Position numbers and translations under genes: made by a program. Positions 8,589 to 17,038 of a DNA stretch of 64,000 nucleotides are shown here, one piece after another. The DNA comes from Actinomycetes bacterium (GTDB taxonomy: Bacteria > Actinomycetota > Actinomycetes > Actinomycetales > Dermatophilaceae): the NCBI GenBank assembly GCA_023420415.1, contig JAEZWF010000040.1, forward strand, positions 62,001 to 126,000, read 5' to 3'. Numbering within the stretch: position 1 is the stretch's first letter; each line of letters opens with the position of its first letter. A model generated the notes under the pieces. It saw only the letters and a list, made by a program, of their open reading frames with translations, was not told the DNA's origin and did no database searches.

Positions 8589-9260
8589 AGACACAAGCAG
8601 CCGGGAGGCGAGGTGCGCGAGACTGTGGGCAACTCGGCTGGGGTGCGCCACGTGCTCGAGGTGACCACCGTCGAGCCGGGCGACCTGCCAACCGGCAGCG
8701 GTCGCGAAGGCGAGCTCGGCGGCATACGTGTCGCCGAAGGCAAGGAAGGCGCGGCGTCCGGCCGCCCAGCCGACCGGCACCGGGAGTCGCCCCTCGAAGT
8801 AGGAAGGACGGAGGCGCGGCGCCTCCGCGAGGACCCGCTCGAACCAGTCTGGCGTGGGGAAGAGCGGCTCGACCTGGGCAGCCGGCCACCACTCCGGCCA
8901 CGGAGGGAGACGGCCACCTGGTTGGGGCAGGCCTGCCAGAAAGTCTGCGAACTGCGTTGGGGCGAGTGGGGTTTCGCGTTCCTGACCCCGCGGGAGGGCT
9001 GCGTCCATGGCGATGATCGGGGCGTCCGTGCGCGCGCTGAGGGCGGGTAGGTAGTAGCCGGCGTTGCTGTGTGCCACGACGACGTCGGCCCGCTCGGTCG
9101 CTCGGGCGAAGGCGGCGAGGACGTCGCGCGGGTCGGAGGGATCGGCCGGTAGCGCCGCCATCCCTGCTCGCCAACCGGCCAGGGCGGTCAGCTCCGTGAC
9201 GAGTGGCTCGTACGTGGCAAAACCGAGCAGCGGGCTCGGCAGGACCACGGCGACAACCAC
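8583..9260 (-). CDS. Alpha/beta hydrolase-fold protein
   Basis: The product is a 225-residue hydrolase-like protein. VVVVAVVLPSPLLGF opens the first strand; the nucleophile elbow reads VVAHSNAGYYLPAL, with Ser in an H-S-N-A-G context rather than the standard G-x-S-x-G; the last His is probably in DGGHLEHVAHP. The GTG at 9260 is preferred because TACCCT lies 6 bases upstream and homologues of this kind begin at the first strand; an ATG at 9308 in frame would add 16 residues. The substrate is unknown and the catalytic set is only partly convincing. Confidence 0.75.
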   Translation of the reverse strand: MVVAVVLPSPLLGFATYEPLVTELTALAGWRAGMAALPADPSDPRDVLAAFARATERADVVVAHSNAGYYLPALSARTDAPIIAMDAALPRGQERETPLAPTQFADFLAGLPQPGGRLPPWPEWWPAAQVEPLFPTPDWFERVLAEAPRLRPSYFEGRLPVPVGWAAGRRAFLAFGDTYAAELAFATAAGWQVARLDGGHLEHVAHPSRVAHSLAHLASRLLVSA

Positions 9261-9386
9261 GACCTGAGGGTATGCCGAGGTGACGCCGGAGGCGGCCTCC
9301 CGCTCCATTGGTCAAGGAAGGCCAACGATTGGAAATGACTGTGGACGAAGGTTGTTGTTCGAACTGATGTTCTGATAGAGTCAGGC

Positions 9387-10763
9387 ATGACCATAGCAGC
9401 AGAGCTCCCGACGACGCCCCAGCCGGCGTCGCGGCAGCTGCTGCCGGCGGCCGGGATCCGGTCGGTGCACGAGGTGCTCGACCGGCTTGATGCGGAACCC
9501 TTGGACGCACCCGGCGGGGTGTCGCCGAAGCTGGCCGCCCGGCTGCTGGGGGAGCTGGACCGGGCGGTGGGACGGCTGCAGGGGCTGCGGTTGTCGGTCG
9601 TGGCGGCTGCAGACCGGGCGCAGGCGGGCGCGCCCGACGGGTTCAGTGGCACGGGCGCCTGGCTAGCGGCCACCACGCACACCGACTCGGGCCAAGCAGC
9701 ACGAGAGGTGACCCTGGCGACCGACCTGTCCGACGGCGGGCTCGACGCCACGCGCGAAGCGGTGACCAGCGGCCAGGTGTCGCAGGACAAGGCAGGCATC
9801 ATCGCGCAGGCCGTCAAGGCATTGCCTCCGGGACTCAGTCCCGGGTCGAGGCAGAAGGCAGAGGCCGAGCTGGTGCAGGTCGCGAGGTCCGCCGACCAGC
9901 GCGTGCTGCGCAAGGCGGGGCGACAGGTGCTGCGGCTGGCGCAGGACGAGGTCGACGAGGGGGCTGCGCGCGACCACGAATCGACCCTGCTGGGAGACGA
10001 GCAGGGCCGGGCCTACGCGAAGTGCAGGCTGACGATGTTCGACCACGGTGACGGCACGACGAGCGGGTCCTTCACGCTGCCCACACCGACCGCGGCCGTC
10101 CTGGCCCACGTGGTGCAGCAGATGACCTCACCCCGTCGCAGTCGAGCTGGGGATTCCGGCCAGCCGGGTGTGGCCGAAGCGGGCGTCCGCGCCGGGGACG
10201 AGCTGCCCGCGGGGGCATCGTTGCCCCGCGGTGGGGACTGGGCGCATCGACACGGGAAGGCGCTGGCAGACCTGGTCGAGCACCTGCCCACCGACCACCT
10301 GCACGGCAAGGTAGCGGCGACCGTGGTCGTCACGACCGACCGCGACGACCTCGTGCGCGAGCTGGGCCTGGCCCACCAGGACACCGGGCAGGACCTCACG
10401 GCGTCCGAGGCGCGGCGCCTGGCCTGCAACGCGGGGATCCTGCCGGCAGTCCTGGCCGGAGCGTCGCTCCCGTTGGACCTCGGGCGACAGACGCGACTGT
10501 TCAACGAGAACCAGCGGCTCGCGGTCGTCACCCGGTACGACACCTGCGCGGCCCACGGGTGTGACCGCCCCGCCGCCTGGGCCGAGCTGCATCACCAGAC
10601 ACCGTGGGCCGCAGACGGGTTGAGCGACCTCGCCAACGCCGTGCCCCTGTGCGGCTTCCACCACCGCCGGGTCCACGACCCCACGTACGACGCCACGATC
10701 ACCACCGACGCGCACGGCATCAAGACCGTGCGGCTGCGCCAGCGGGTAGGACCACCAGGGTGA
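9387..10763 (+). CDS. 13E12-type DUF222/HNH endonuclease-domain protein
   Basis: The product has 458 residues. The first 300 match the helical DUF222 region typical of the 13E12 repeat family found in many copies in actinobacteria. The end holds an HNH nuclease domain: the zinc Cys in DTCAAHGCDRP, the HNH-type stretch AELHHQTPWAADG, then CGFHHRRVHDP. TAGAGT at 9376-9381 lies 5 bases before the ATG, with TTGTTG 18 bases further upstream, so the transcript is probably leaderless. In mycobacteria such families are associated with mobile elements, but no repeat boundary or transposase is seen here, so activity and role remain open. Confidence 0.88.
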   Translation: MTIAAELPTTPQPASRQLLPAAGIRSVHEVLDRLDAEPLDAPGGVSPKLAARLLGELDRAVGRLQGLRLSVVAAADRAQAGAPDGFSGTGAWLAATTHTDSGQAAREVTLATDLSDGGLDATREAVTSGQVSQDKAGIIAQAVKALPPGLSPGSRQKAEAELVQVARSADQRVLRKAGRQVLRLAQDEVDEGAARDHESTLLGDEQGRAYAKCRLTMFDHGDGTTSGSFTLPTPTAAVLAHVVQQMTSPRRSRAGDSGQPGVAEAGVRAGDELPAGASLPRGGDWAHRHGKALADLVEHLPTDHLHGKVAATVVVTTDRDDLVRELGLAHQDTGQDLTASEARRLACNAGILPAVLAGASLPLDLGRQTRLFNENQRLAVVTRYDTCAAHGCDRPAAWAELHHQTPWAADGLSDLANAVPLCGFHHRRVHDPTYDATITTDAHGIKTVRLRQRVGPPG

Positions 10764-10783
10764 GCAGGGCGCCTTCGCCCACT

Positions 10784-10801
10784 GCCCCGTTTCGGCGGGG
10801 C
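10784..10801 (+). terminator. Hairpin after the HNH gene
   Basis: GCCCCG and CGGGGC form a 6-base stem around a TTTCGG loop, 20 bases after the HNH gene stop. The following bases are not a T-run. It is a probable terminator. Confidence 0.5.
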
Positions 10802-10837
10802 TTGGGGCAGGCACTGGTGGGCTGCCCGCGCCCGAGG

Positions 10838-10866
10838 CACCCATCCCGGTGTCCGATGGATGGGTG
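10838..10866. repeat. Inverted repeat upstream of korA
   Basis: CACCCATCC and GGATGGGTG are perfect 9-base arms separated by 11 bases. The site is 92 bases before the korA start. It could be a second terminator for the HNH gene or an operator for korAB; the sequence does not decide. Confidence 0.45.
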
Positions 10867-10957
10867 GCCGCCTGTTCCCTGCCACACCCGGCATACCATG
10901 GGTGGGACGCCCGCGAGAGCGGGAACCTAACGTGCAGAACGGGTGGCGGGAACGCAG

Positions 10958-12862
10958 ATGAGCAGCAAGTCCGTCCAGCAGCTCGACCGTGTGGTGATCC
11001 GGTTCGCTGGAGACTCGGGCGACGGGATGCAGCTGACGGGAGACCGGTTCACGAGCGAGACGGCAGCACTCGGCAACGACCTGTCGACGCTGCCCAACTT
11101 CCCCGCCGAGATCCGCGCGCCGCAGGGCACGCTCCCCGGCGTCAGCAGCTTTCAGCTCCACTTCGCCGACCACGACGTCCTCACCCCCGGCGACGCCCCC
11201 GACGTCCTCGTCGCCATGAACCCGGCCGCGCTCAAGGCCAACCTCGGCGACCTGCCGCGCGGCGCGACGATCATCGCCAACACCGACGAGTTCACCAGGC
11301 GCAACCTCGGCAAGGTCGGCTACGACGCCAACCCGCTCGAGGACGGCAGCCTCGAGTCGTGGCACGTCCACCCTGTCGCGCTGACCAGCATCACCGTCGA
11401 GGCGCTCGCCGAGTTCGACACCTTGTCCCGCAAGGACAAGGAGCGTGCCAAGAACATGTTCGCCCTCGGGCTGCTGTCGTGGATGTACCACCGGCCCACC
11501 AACGGCACCGAGTCGTTCCTGCGCAAGAAGTTCGGCAGCAAGCCCGACATCCTCGCCGCCAACCTCGCCGCCCTCAAGGCCGGTCTCAACTACGGCGAGA
11601 CCACCGAGGACTTCGCCGTCTCCTACGAGATCGCGCCCGCGAAGATGGCGCCCGGCACCTACCGCAACATCACCGGCAACCTCGCCCTCGCGATCGGACT
11701 GACCACGGCGGCCCACCGCGCCGGCATACCCCTGGTGCTCGGCTCCTACCCGATCACGCCCGCCTCCGACATCCTGCACACCCTGAGCGGGTTCAAGCGC
11801 TACGGCGTCACCACGATGCAGGCCGAGGACGAGATCGCAGGAGTCGGCGCGGCCCTGGGCGCGAGCTTCGGCGGCGCCATCGGCGTCACCACCACGAGCG
11901 GGCCGGGTGTCGCCCTCAAGTCCGAGACGATCGGCCTCGGCGTGAGCCTGGAGCTCCCACTCGTCATCGTCGACGTGCAGCGCGGTGGACCCTCGACCGG
12001 GCTGCCGACCAAGACCGAGCAGTCCGACCTGCTTCAGGCGATGTTCGGCCGCAACGGTGAGTCGCCGGTGCCGATCGTGGCGCCGCGCTCCCCCGCCGAC
12101 TGCTTCGACGCGGCGATCGAGGCGGTGCGCATCGCCACCACCTACCGCACCCCGGTGTTTCTGCTCTCCGACGGCTACCTCGCCAACGGCTCCGAGCCCT
12201 GGGCCGTGCCGCAGGTGGCCGAGCTCCCTGAGCTGGCAGTCGAGTTCGCGACCGAGCCCAACGACACCGACGCCGACGGCAAGCCGGTGTTCCACCCGTT
12301 CAAGCGCGACGACACCACCCTCGCCCGCCCGTGGGCCGTCCCCGGCACGAGCGGACTCGAGCACCGCATCGGCGGCATCGAAAAGGCCGACATCACCGGC
12401 AACATCTCCTACGACCCCGACAACCACGACCTCATGACGCGCCTGCGCGCGGGCAAGGTCGAGCGGATCGCCGAGTCGATCGGCGACCTCGAGGTCGACG
12501 ACCCGAGCGGCGACGCGGACGTCCTCGTCCTCGGCTGGGGCTCGACCTACGGCCCGATCGCGGCCGCCGTCCGCAGCGTCCGCAACACCGGCGCCAAGGT
12601 CGCCCAGGCCCACCTGCGTCACCTCAACCCGTTCCCCGCCAACACCGGCGAGGTCCTGCGCCGCTACGACCGCGTGCTCGTGCCCGAGATGAACATGGGC
12701 CAGCTCGCGTTGCTGCTGCGGGCGAAGTACCTCGTCGACGTCCACTCGTTCACCCAGGTGCGTGGCCTGCCGTTCACCACCGTCGAGCTCGCCGACGCGA
12801 TCGTGTCGTTGCTCGAGGACGACGCCGCCACCGACCCGACCAGTGAGGAGGTCCGAGCATGA
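10958..12862 (+). CDS. korA: 2-oxoacid (2-oxoglutarate-type):ferredoxin oxidoreductase, alpha subunit with fused gamma domain
   Basis: With KorB this makes a CoA-dependent enzyme that decarboxylates 2-oxoglutarate (or a related 2-oxoacid) and reduces ferredoxin. The product has 634 residues. The N-terminal gamma domain opens with VVIRFAGDSGDGMQLTGDRF; the pyrimidine-binding alpha domain follows from about residue 225 (GSYPITPASDILHTLSGF, MQAEDEIAGVGAALGASF, TTTSGPGVALKSE); the C-terminal domain includes VLGWGSTYGPI. ATG at 10958 is chosen over an in-frame GTG at 10943. The ATGA overlap with korB shows coupling. In some actinobacteria this enzyme supports an alternative TCA cycle. The exact substrate is inferred from resemblance. 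Confidence 0.9.
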   Translation: MSSKSVQQLDRVVIRFAGDSGDGMQLTGDRFTSETAALGNDLSTLPNFPAEIRAPQGTLPGVSSFQLHFADHDVLTPGDAPDVLVAMNPAALKANLGDLPRGATIIANTDEFTRRNLGKVGYDANPLEDGSLESWHVHPVALTSITVEALAEFDTLSRKDKERAKNMFALGLLSWMYHRPTNGTESFLRKKFGSKPDILAANLAALKAGLNYGETTEDFAVSYEIAPAKMAPGTYRNITGNLALAIGLTTAAHRAGIPLVLGSYPITPASDILHTLSGFKRYGVTTMQAEDEIAGVGAALGASFGGAIGVTTTSGPGVALKSETIGLGVSLELPLVIVDVQRGGPSTGLPTKTEQSDLLQAMFGRNGESPVPIVAPRSPADCFDAAIEAVRIATTYRTPVFLLSDGYLANGSEPWAVPQVAELPELAVEFATEPNDTDADGKPVFHPFKRDDTTLARPWAVPGTSGLEHRIGGIEKADITGNISYDPDNHDLMTRLRAGKVERIAESIGDLEVDDPSGDADVLVLGWGSTYGPIAAAVRSVRNTGAKVAQAHLRHLNPFPANTGEVLRRYDRVLVPEMNMGQLALLLRAKYLVDVHSFTQVRGLPFTTVELADAIVSLLEDDAATDPTSEEVRA

Positions 12863-13956
12863 GCACAGACCTGGGTATGCCGGGCACATCGCCGCCCGCG
12901 GGTACGGCCGGCGTGCCGCGCCTCGCCGAGGACGCGCCGAAGCAGACCAAGAAGGAGTTCACCTCCGACCAGGAGGTCCGCTGGTGCCCCGGCTGCGGCG
13001 ACTACGCGATCCTCGCCGCCGTCCAGGGCTTCCTGCCCGATCTCGGGCTCAAGCGCGAGAACATCGTGTTCGTCTCCGGCATCGGCTGCTCGTCGCGGTT
13101 CCCCTACTACCTCGACACCTACGGCATGCACTCGATCCACGGCCGCGCGCCGGCCATCGCGACGGGGCTGGCGACGAGCCGCGGCGACCTGTCGGTGTGG
13201 GTCGTGACCGGTGACGGTGACGCGCTGTCGATCGGCGGCAATCACCTGATCCATGCGCTGCGCCGCAACGTCAACCTCACGATCCTGTTGTTCAACAACC
13301 AGATCTACGGCCTGACCAAGGGGCAGTACTCCCCCACCTCGGAGGTCGGCAAGATCACCAAGTCGACGCCGATGGGTTCGGTCGACCACCCGTTCAACCC
13401 GGTGTCGCTGGCGCTCGGTGCCGAGGGCACGTTCGTGGCGCGCACCATGGACTCCGACCGCAAGCACCTCACCGAGGTGCTGCGCCAGGCGGCCGAGCAC
13501 CGCGGCACCTCGCTCGTCGAGATCTACCAGAACTGCCCGATCTTCAACGACGGCGCGTTCGACCTCATCAAGGACCGCACCCAGCAGGAGGCGCGGATCG
13601 TCCACCTCGTCGACGGCGAACCGGTGGCCGTCGGGCCAGAGGGTGACCGCAAGGTCCTGGTGCGCGCTGCCGACGGCGGCATGGAGTTCGTGCCCGAGGC
13701 CGAGGTCGGCGAGCGTGAGGTCGTGGTCCACGACGTCGCCGCGCCCGAGCCGACGCAGGCGTTCGCCCTCTCCCGGCTGGACAGCCCCGAGATGACGCAC
13801 GTGCCGATGGGCATCTTCCGCAACGTCGACCGCCCGACCTACGACGACCAGGTCCGCCATCAGGTCGAGGCCGCGGTCGACACCGCCGGCGGGTCACCCA
13901 CCGACGCCGACCTCGACGAGCTGATCCACGGTCGCGACACCTGGACTGTTGCCTGA
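12859..13956 (+). CDS. korB: 2-oxoacid:ferredoxin oxidoreductase, beta subunit (thiamine diphosphate-binding)
   Basis: This 365-residue subunit carries thiamine diphosphate and an iron-sulfur cluster. CPGCGDYAILAAVQ near residues 43-56 holds cluster Cys residues, GIGCSSRFPYY a further Cys, and GDGDALSIGGNHLIHALRRNVNLTILLFNNQIYGLTKGQ the GDG...N metal and cofactor motif. It overlaps korA by ATGA and the rarD start lies inside its last codons. The two-subunit arrangement (gamma fused to alpha, no delta) is the actinobacterial and archaeal form rather than the four-subunit one. The ferredoxin partner is not in the window. Confidence 0.92.
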   Translation: MSTDLGMPGTSPPAGTAGVPRLAEDAPKQTKKEFTSDQEVRWCPGCGDYAILAAVQGFLPDLGLKRENIVFVSGIGCSSRFPYYLDTYGMHSIHGRAPAIATGLATSRGDLSVWVVTGDGDALSIGGNHLIHALRRNVNLTILLFNNQIYGLTKGQYSPTSEVGKITKSTPMGSVDHPFNPVSLALGAEGTFVARTMDSDRKHLTEVLRQAAEHRGTSLVEIYQNCPIFNDGAFDLIKDRTQQEARIVHLVDGEPVAVGPEGDRKVLVRAADGGMEFVPEAEVGEREVVVHDVAAPEPTQAFALSRLDSPEMTHVPMGIFRNVDRPTYDDQVRHQVEAAVDTAGGSPTDADLDELIHGRDTWTVA

Positions 13957-14899
13957 CGCCGGCGAGCTGCGCCGCGGCGCGCTCTACGGTTTCCTCGCGT
14001 ATGCCGTGTGGGGCGCCTTTCCGCTCTACTTCCACGCGCTCAAGCCCGCCGGCGCCTGGGAGATCCTGAGCCACCGGATCCTGTGGACGCTGGTCCTGTG
14101 CGCGCTGGTGTTGCTCGTGCGGCGCGACCTGGCCTGGGCGACGCAGCTGTGGCGCCGTCCCCGGCTCGGCGTCGGCGTCGTCGTGGCGGCACTGCTCATC
14201 GCCCTGAACTGGGTGGTCTACGTGCAGGCGGTCATCACGGGGCACACCACCGAGGCCGCCCTGGGCTACTTCCTCAACCCGATCGTCACGGTGTTCCTCG
14301 GGGTGGTGGTGCTGCGTGAGCGGCTCCGGGCGCTGCAGTGGGTCGCGGTCGGTATCGGCGCGGTCGCCGGGCTCTACCTGTCGTTCGCCGCGGGCTCGGT
14401 GCCGGTCATCGCGCTCACGCTGGCCGCGACCTTCGGGTCGTACGGCCTGGTGAAGAAGAAGGTCGGCGCCAGCCTGCAGGCCATGCAGTCCCTCGCGGCC
14501 GAGACGGCCGTGTTGGCGCCAATTGCGTTGGTGCTGTTGGTGATTCTCACTTCGCGCGGTGAGACGACCTTCACGACAGACGGTGGCTGGCACACGACGT
14601 TGCTCGTGCTCTCGGGTGCCGCGACGGCGCTCCCGCTCCTGCTGTTCGCGGCCGCCGCCCGGCGCGTCCCGCTCGTCACGATCGGGCTGCTGCAGTTCGT
14701 CACGCCGGTGCTGCAGCTGCTGTGCGGGGTGCTGCTGCTGGGCGAGCACATGTCGACCCAACGGTGGGTCGGATTCGCCATCGTGTGGCTCGCCCTCGCC
14801 GTGCTGACCGCCGACTCGCTGCGCCAGCGAGCCACGCGCTCGGCCCGCACCCGGCGCGACCGTGGCGTCTCGATTAACGACACGGCCGACTTGCGTTAA
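13949..14899 (+). CDS. rarD: RarD/EamA-family permease
   Basis: The product is a 316-residue inner-membrane protein with about ten hydrophobic helices in two EamA repeats. RarD signatures are present: GFLAYAVWGAFPLYFHAL at the start, EILSHRILWTL, ALNWVVYVQAVITGHTTEAALGYFLNPIVTVFLG and IGLLQFVTPVLQLLCGVLLLGE. The start is TTG at 13949, inside the end of korB, as no ATG or GTG fits. The substrate is unknown (RarD is linked to chloramphenicol sensitivity in some bacteria). The stop is about 10 bases before an iron box, so it ends the korAB-rarD unit. Confidence 0.88.
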   Translation: MPDAGELRRGALYGFLAYAVWGAFPLYFHALKPAGAWEILSHRILWTLVLCALVLLVRRDLAWATQLWRRPRLGVGVVVAALLIALNWVVYVQAVITGHTTEAALGYFLNPIVTVFLGVVVLRERLRALQWVAVGIGAVAGLYLSFAAGSVPVIALTLAATFGSYGLVKKKVGASLQAMQSLAAETAVLAPIALVLLVILTSRGETTFTTDGGWHTTLLVLSGAATALPLLLFAAAARRVPLVTIGLLQFVTPVLQLLCGVLLLGEHMSTQRWVGFAIVWLALAVLTADSLRQRATRSARTRRDRGVSINDTADLR

Positions 14900-14909
14900 T
14901 CACCCTGAG

Positions 14910-14928
14910 TGAGGTTAGGCTTTCCTAA
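14910..14928 (+). promoter_or_regulatory. DtxR/IdeR-type iron box and promoter of the siderophore operon
   Basis: TGAGGTTAGGCTTTCCTAA matches the classical 19-base iron box TTAGGTTAGGCTAACCTAA at 16 of 19 positions. It covers a TAGGCT -10 box at 14916-14921 that lies 8 bases before the fepB-like ATG. Iron-loaded DtxR/IdeR would therefore block the promoter directly and release it when iron is short. The regulator gene is not in the window. Confidence 0.82.
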
Positions 14929-14929
14929 C

Positions 14930-15979
14930 ATGAAGCCCTCCCGCCTCCTCGCCACCGTCGCCGCGACGGTCGCCGCCCTGTCCCTCGCGCTCGCCGGCTG
15001 CAGCACAGGCAGCACCACCGACGCCGGCGCCAGCAACGGCGACGCGGCACCCGCAGCCGACGCCGCGGCATACCCCGTCAGCATCAAGCACGTCTATGGC
15101 GAGACGACGATCGAAAAGGCGCCCACGCGCGTCGCCACGCTCGGCTGGTCCGACCAGGACGTCGTGCTCTCGCTCGGGGTCGTCCCGGTCGCCTCGACCA
15201 AGATCACCTACGGCGGCAACGCTGCCGGCTCCACCGCGTGGTTCGACGCCAAGCTCAAGGAGCTCGGCGGGCAGCAGCCGGCGCGCTACAGCGACGCCGA
15301 CGGCATCCCGGTCGAGGAGGTCGCCAAGGCGACGCCCGACCTGATCGTCGCGACCAACTCCGGTATCACCAAGGACGAGTACGACAAGCTCTCGAAGATC
15401 GCGCCGACCATCGCCTACCCCGGCGACGCCTGGGGCACGTCGTGGCAGACCTCGCTGGACATGATCGGCACGGCGCTGGGCCGCAGCGACGAGGCCGCGA
15501 AGGTAAAGGCCGAGACCGAAGCCGTGCTGAAGAAGGCCCAGACCGACAACCCGCAGATCGTCGGCAAGACCGTCATCTTCGGCATGCTCAGCGCCACCGA
15601 CACCTCGCAGGTGCAGTTCTACACGCCGCTGGACAACCGGCCGCGCGTGCTGACCGACCTCGGCATGAAGACCGCACCCGTCGTGGAGCAGCTGAGCAAG
15701 GGCAGCAAGGAGTTCTTCAAGACCATCTCTGCGGAGCAGGCGGGCACCCTGAAGTCCGACGTGTTCATCACGTACACCGAGAAGCCTGGCGAGATGGGCA
15801 AGTTCCTCTCCGACCCCCTGCTGAAGCAGATCCCCGCGTTCAAGACCGGCGGCTACGTCGAGGCCGCGAATCCCGTTGAGGTGACAGGAATGTCGTCGCC
15901 GTCGCCCCTGTCGCTGCCGTACGTCGCCGAGAAGTTCGTGCCGCTCATCGCCCAGGCCGTCGACCGCGCCGACGGCTGA
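14930..15979 (+). CDS. Fe(3+)-siderophore ABC transporter, substrate-binding lipoprotein
   Basis: The product is a 349-residue extracytoplasmic receptor of the FepB/FhuD class. It has a lipoprotein signal: positive start (MKPSRLL), hydrophobic core and lipobox LALAGC with Cys at about residue 24. Then comes a periplasmic-binding fold with APTRVATLGWSDQDVVLSLGVVPV, TPDLIVATNSGITKDEYDKL and TIAYPGDAWGTSW. The ATG at 14930 is fixed by the promoter 8 bases upstream and by the signal peptide; an in-frame GTG at 14909 would destroy the lipoprotein start. It is the first gene of the five-gene iron-box operon. Confidence 0.93.
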   Translation: MKPSRLLATVAATVAALSLALAGCSTGSTTDAGASNGDAAPAADAAAYPVSIKHVYGETTIEKAPTRVATLGWSDQDVVLSLGVVPVASTKITYGGNAAGSTAWFDAKLKELGGQQPARYSDADGIPVEEVAKATPDLIVATNSGITKDEYDKLSKIAPTIAYPGDAWGTSWQTSLDMIGTALGRSDEAAKVKAETEAVLKKAQTDNPQIVGKTVIFGMLSATDTSQVQFYTPLDNRPRVLTDLGMKTAPVVEQLSKGSKEFFKTISAEQAGTLKSDVFITYTEKPGEMGKFLSDPLLKQIPAFKTGGYVEAANPVEVTGMSSPSPLSLPYVAEKFVPLIAQAVDRADG

Positions 15980-16015
15980 CCAGCGCCGCATCCACACCAG
16001 CCGCATCCACACCAC

Positions 16016-17038
16016 ATGAGCCGCCCGCCCCGCACGACGCGACCGGCCCTGGCCGTGACCATCGCCGTGCCCATCGCCGTGGCGGTGCTCGCGGCCGGGG
16101 TCGTCGTCTCGCTGCACGTGGGCTCGCGGATGCTGCCGCCCGACGTCGTGTGGGAGGCGCTGACCCGGCCGTCGGCCGACGACCCCGACCACGCCATCGT
16201 CACCGCCCGGGTGGCTCGCACCGTGCTGGCGCTCCTCGCCGGGGGTGCGCTGGGCCTGGCCGGAGCGGCCATGCAGGGTCTGACCCGCAACCCGCTGGGC
16301 GACCCGGGCATCCTGGGCGTGAACGCCGGGGCCGCGCTCGGCATGGTGCTGGCTGTCGCCGTCGTCGGCGTCACCTCGCTCCCGGTGCAGATCTGGTTCG
16401 CCTTGGCTGGGGCCGCCGTGGCGGGCGTGGCCGTGCACGCCATCGCCGGGCTGGGTCGTGACGGCGCCACACCGGTCAAGCTCGCGGTGGCCGGGGCCGC
16501 AGCGACCGCCGGGTTCACCAGCTGGACGACCGCGCTGCTCATCACCGACCTGCAGACGCTGGAGACGTTCCGGTTCTGGCAGGTCGGCACGGTCGGCGGG
16601 CGCGGCCTGGAGGTCGTCGGCCCCGTGCTGCCCTTCCTGGCGGTCGGCACCGTGCTCGCCCTCACCGGCGCACGGCTGCTCGACGTGCTGGCACTCGGGG
16701 ACGACCTGGCTCGCGGTCTCGGCCGGCGCGCCGGACTCGACCGCGTGGTGGTGGGCGCCTCGATCATCCTGCTCGCCGGTGCGGCGACAGCGCTCGCCGG
16801 ACCCATCGCATTCGTGGGTCTCGTGGCGCCGCACGCGTCGCGGATTCTGGTGGGGCCCAGCTATGTTCGCATCCTGCCCATGAGCGTTGCCCTCGGCTCG
16901 GGGCTGGTCGTCTGGGCCGATGTCCTGGGGCGGGTGGTGCTGCCGCCGACCGAGGTGCAGGTCGGCATCATGACCGCCGTCATCGGCGTGCCGGTGTTCT
17001 TCGCGCTGGTCCGTCGCGGACGGATGGGCTCGCTGTGA
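16016..17038 (+). CDS. Fe(3+)-siderophore ABC transporter permease (FecCD family)
   Basis: The product is a 340-residue permease with about nine hydrophobic helices. FecCD hallmarks are present: RVARTVLALLAGGALGLAGAAMQGLTRNPLGDPGILGVNAGAALG early, and PIAFVGLVAPHASRILVGP near residues 262-280, the loop contacting the ATPase. It overlaps the next permease gene as GTGA. With the second permease it forms the membrane channel for the ferric siderophore delivered by the lipoprotein. Confidence 0.93.
   Translation: MSRPPRTTRPALAVTIAVPIAVAVLAAGVVVSLHVGSRMLPPDVVWEALTRPSADDPDHAIVTARVARTVLALLAGGALGLAGAAMQGLTRNPLGDPGILGVNAGAALGMVLAVAVVGVTSLPVQIWFALAGAAVAGVAVHAIAGLGRDGATPVKLAVAGAAATAGFTSWTTALLITDLQTLETFRFWQVGTVGGRGLEVVGPVLPFLAVGTVLALTGARLLDVLALGDDLARGLGRRAGLDRVVVGASIILLAGAATALAGPIAFVGLVAPHASRILVGPSYVRILPMSVALGSGLVVWADVLGRVVLPPTEVQVGIMTAVIGVPVFFALVRRGRMGSL

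Noticed and set aside
10592..12889. A 765-codon open frame opposite korA
   Set aside because: Same kind of antisense shadow; korA has all family motifs.
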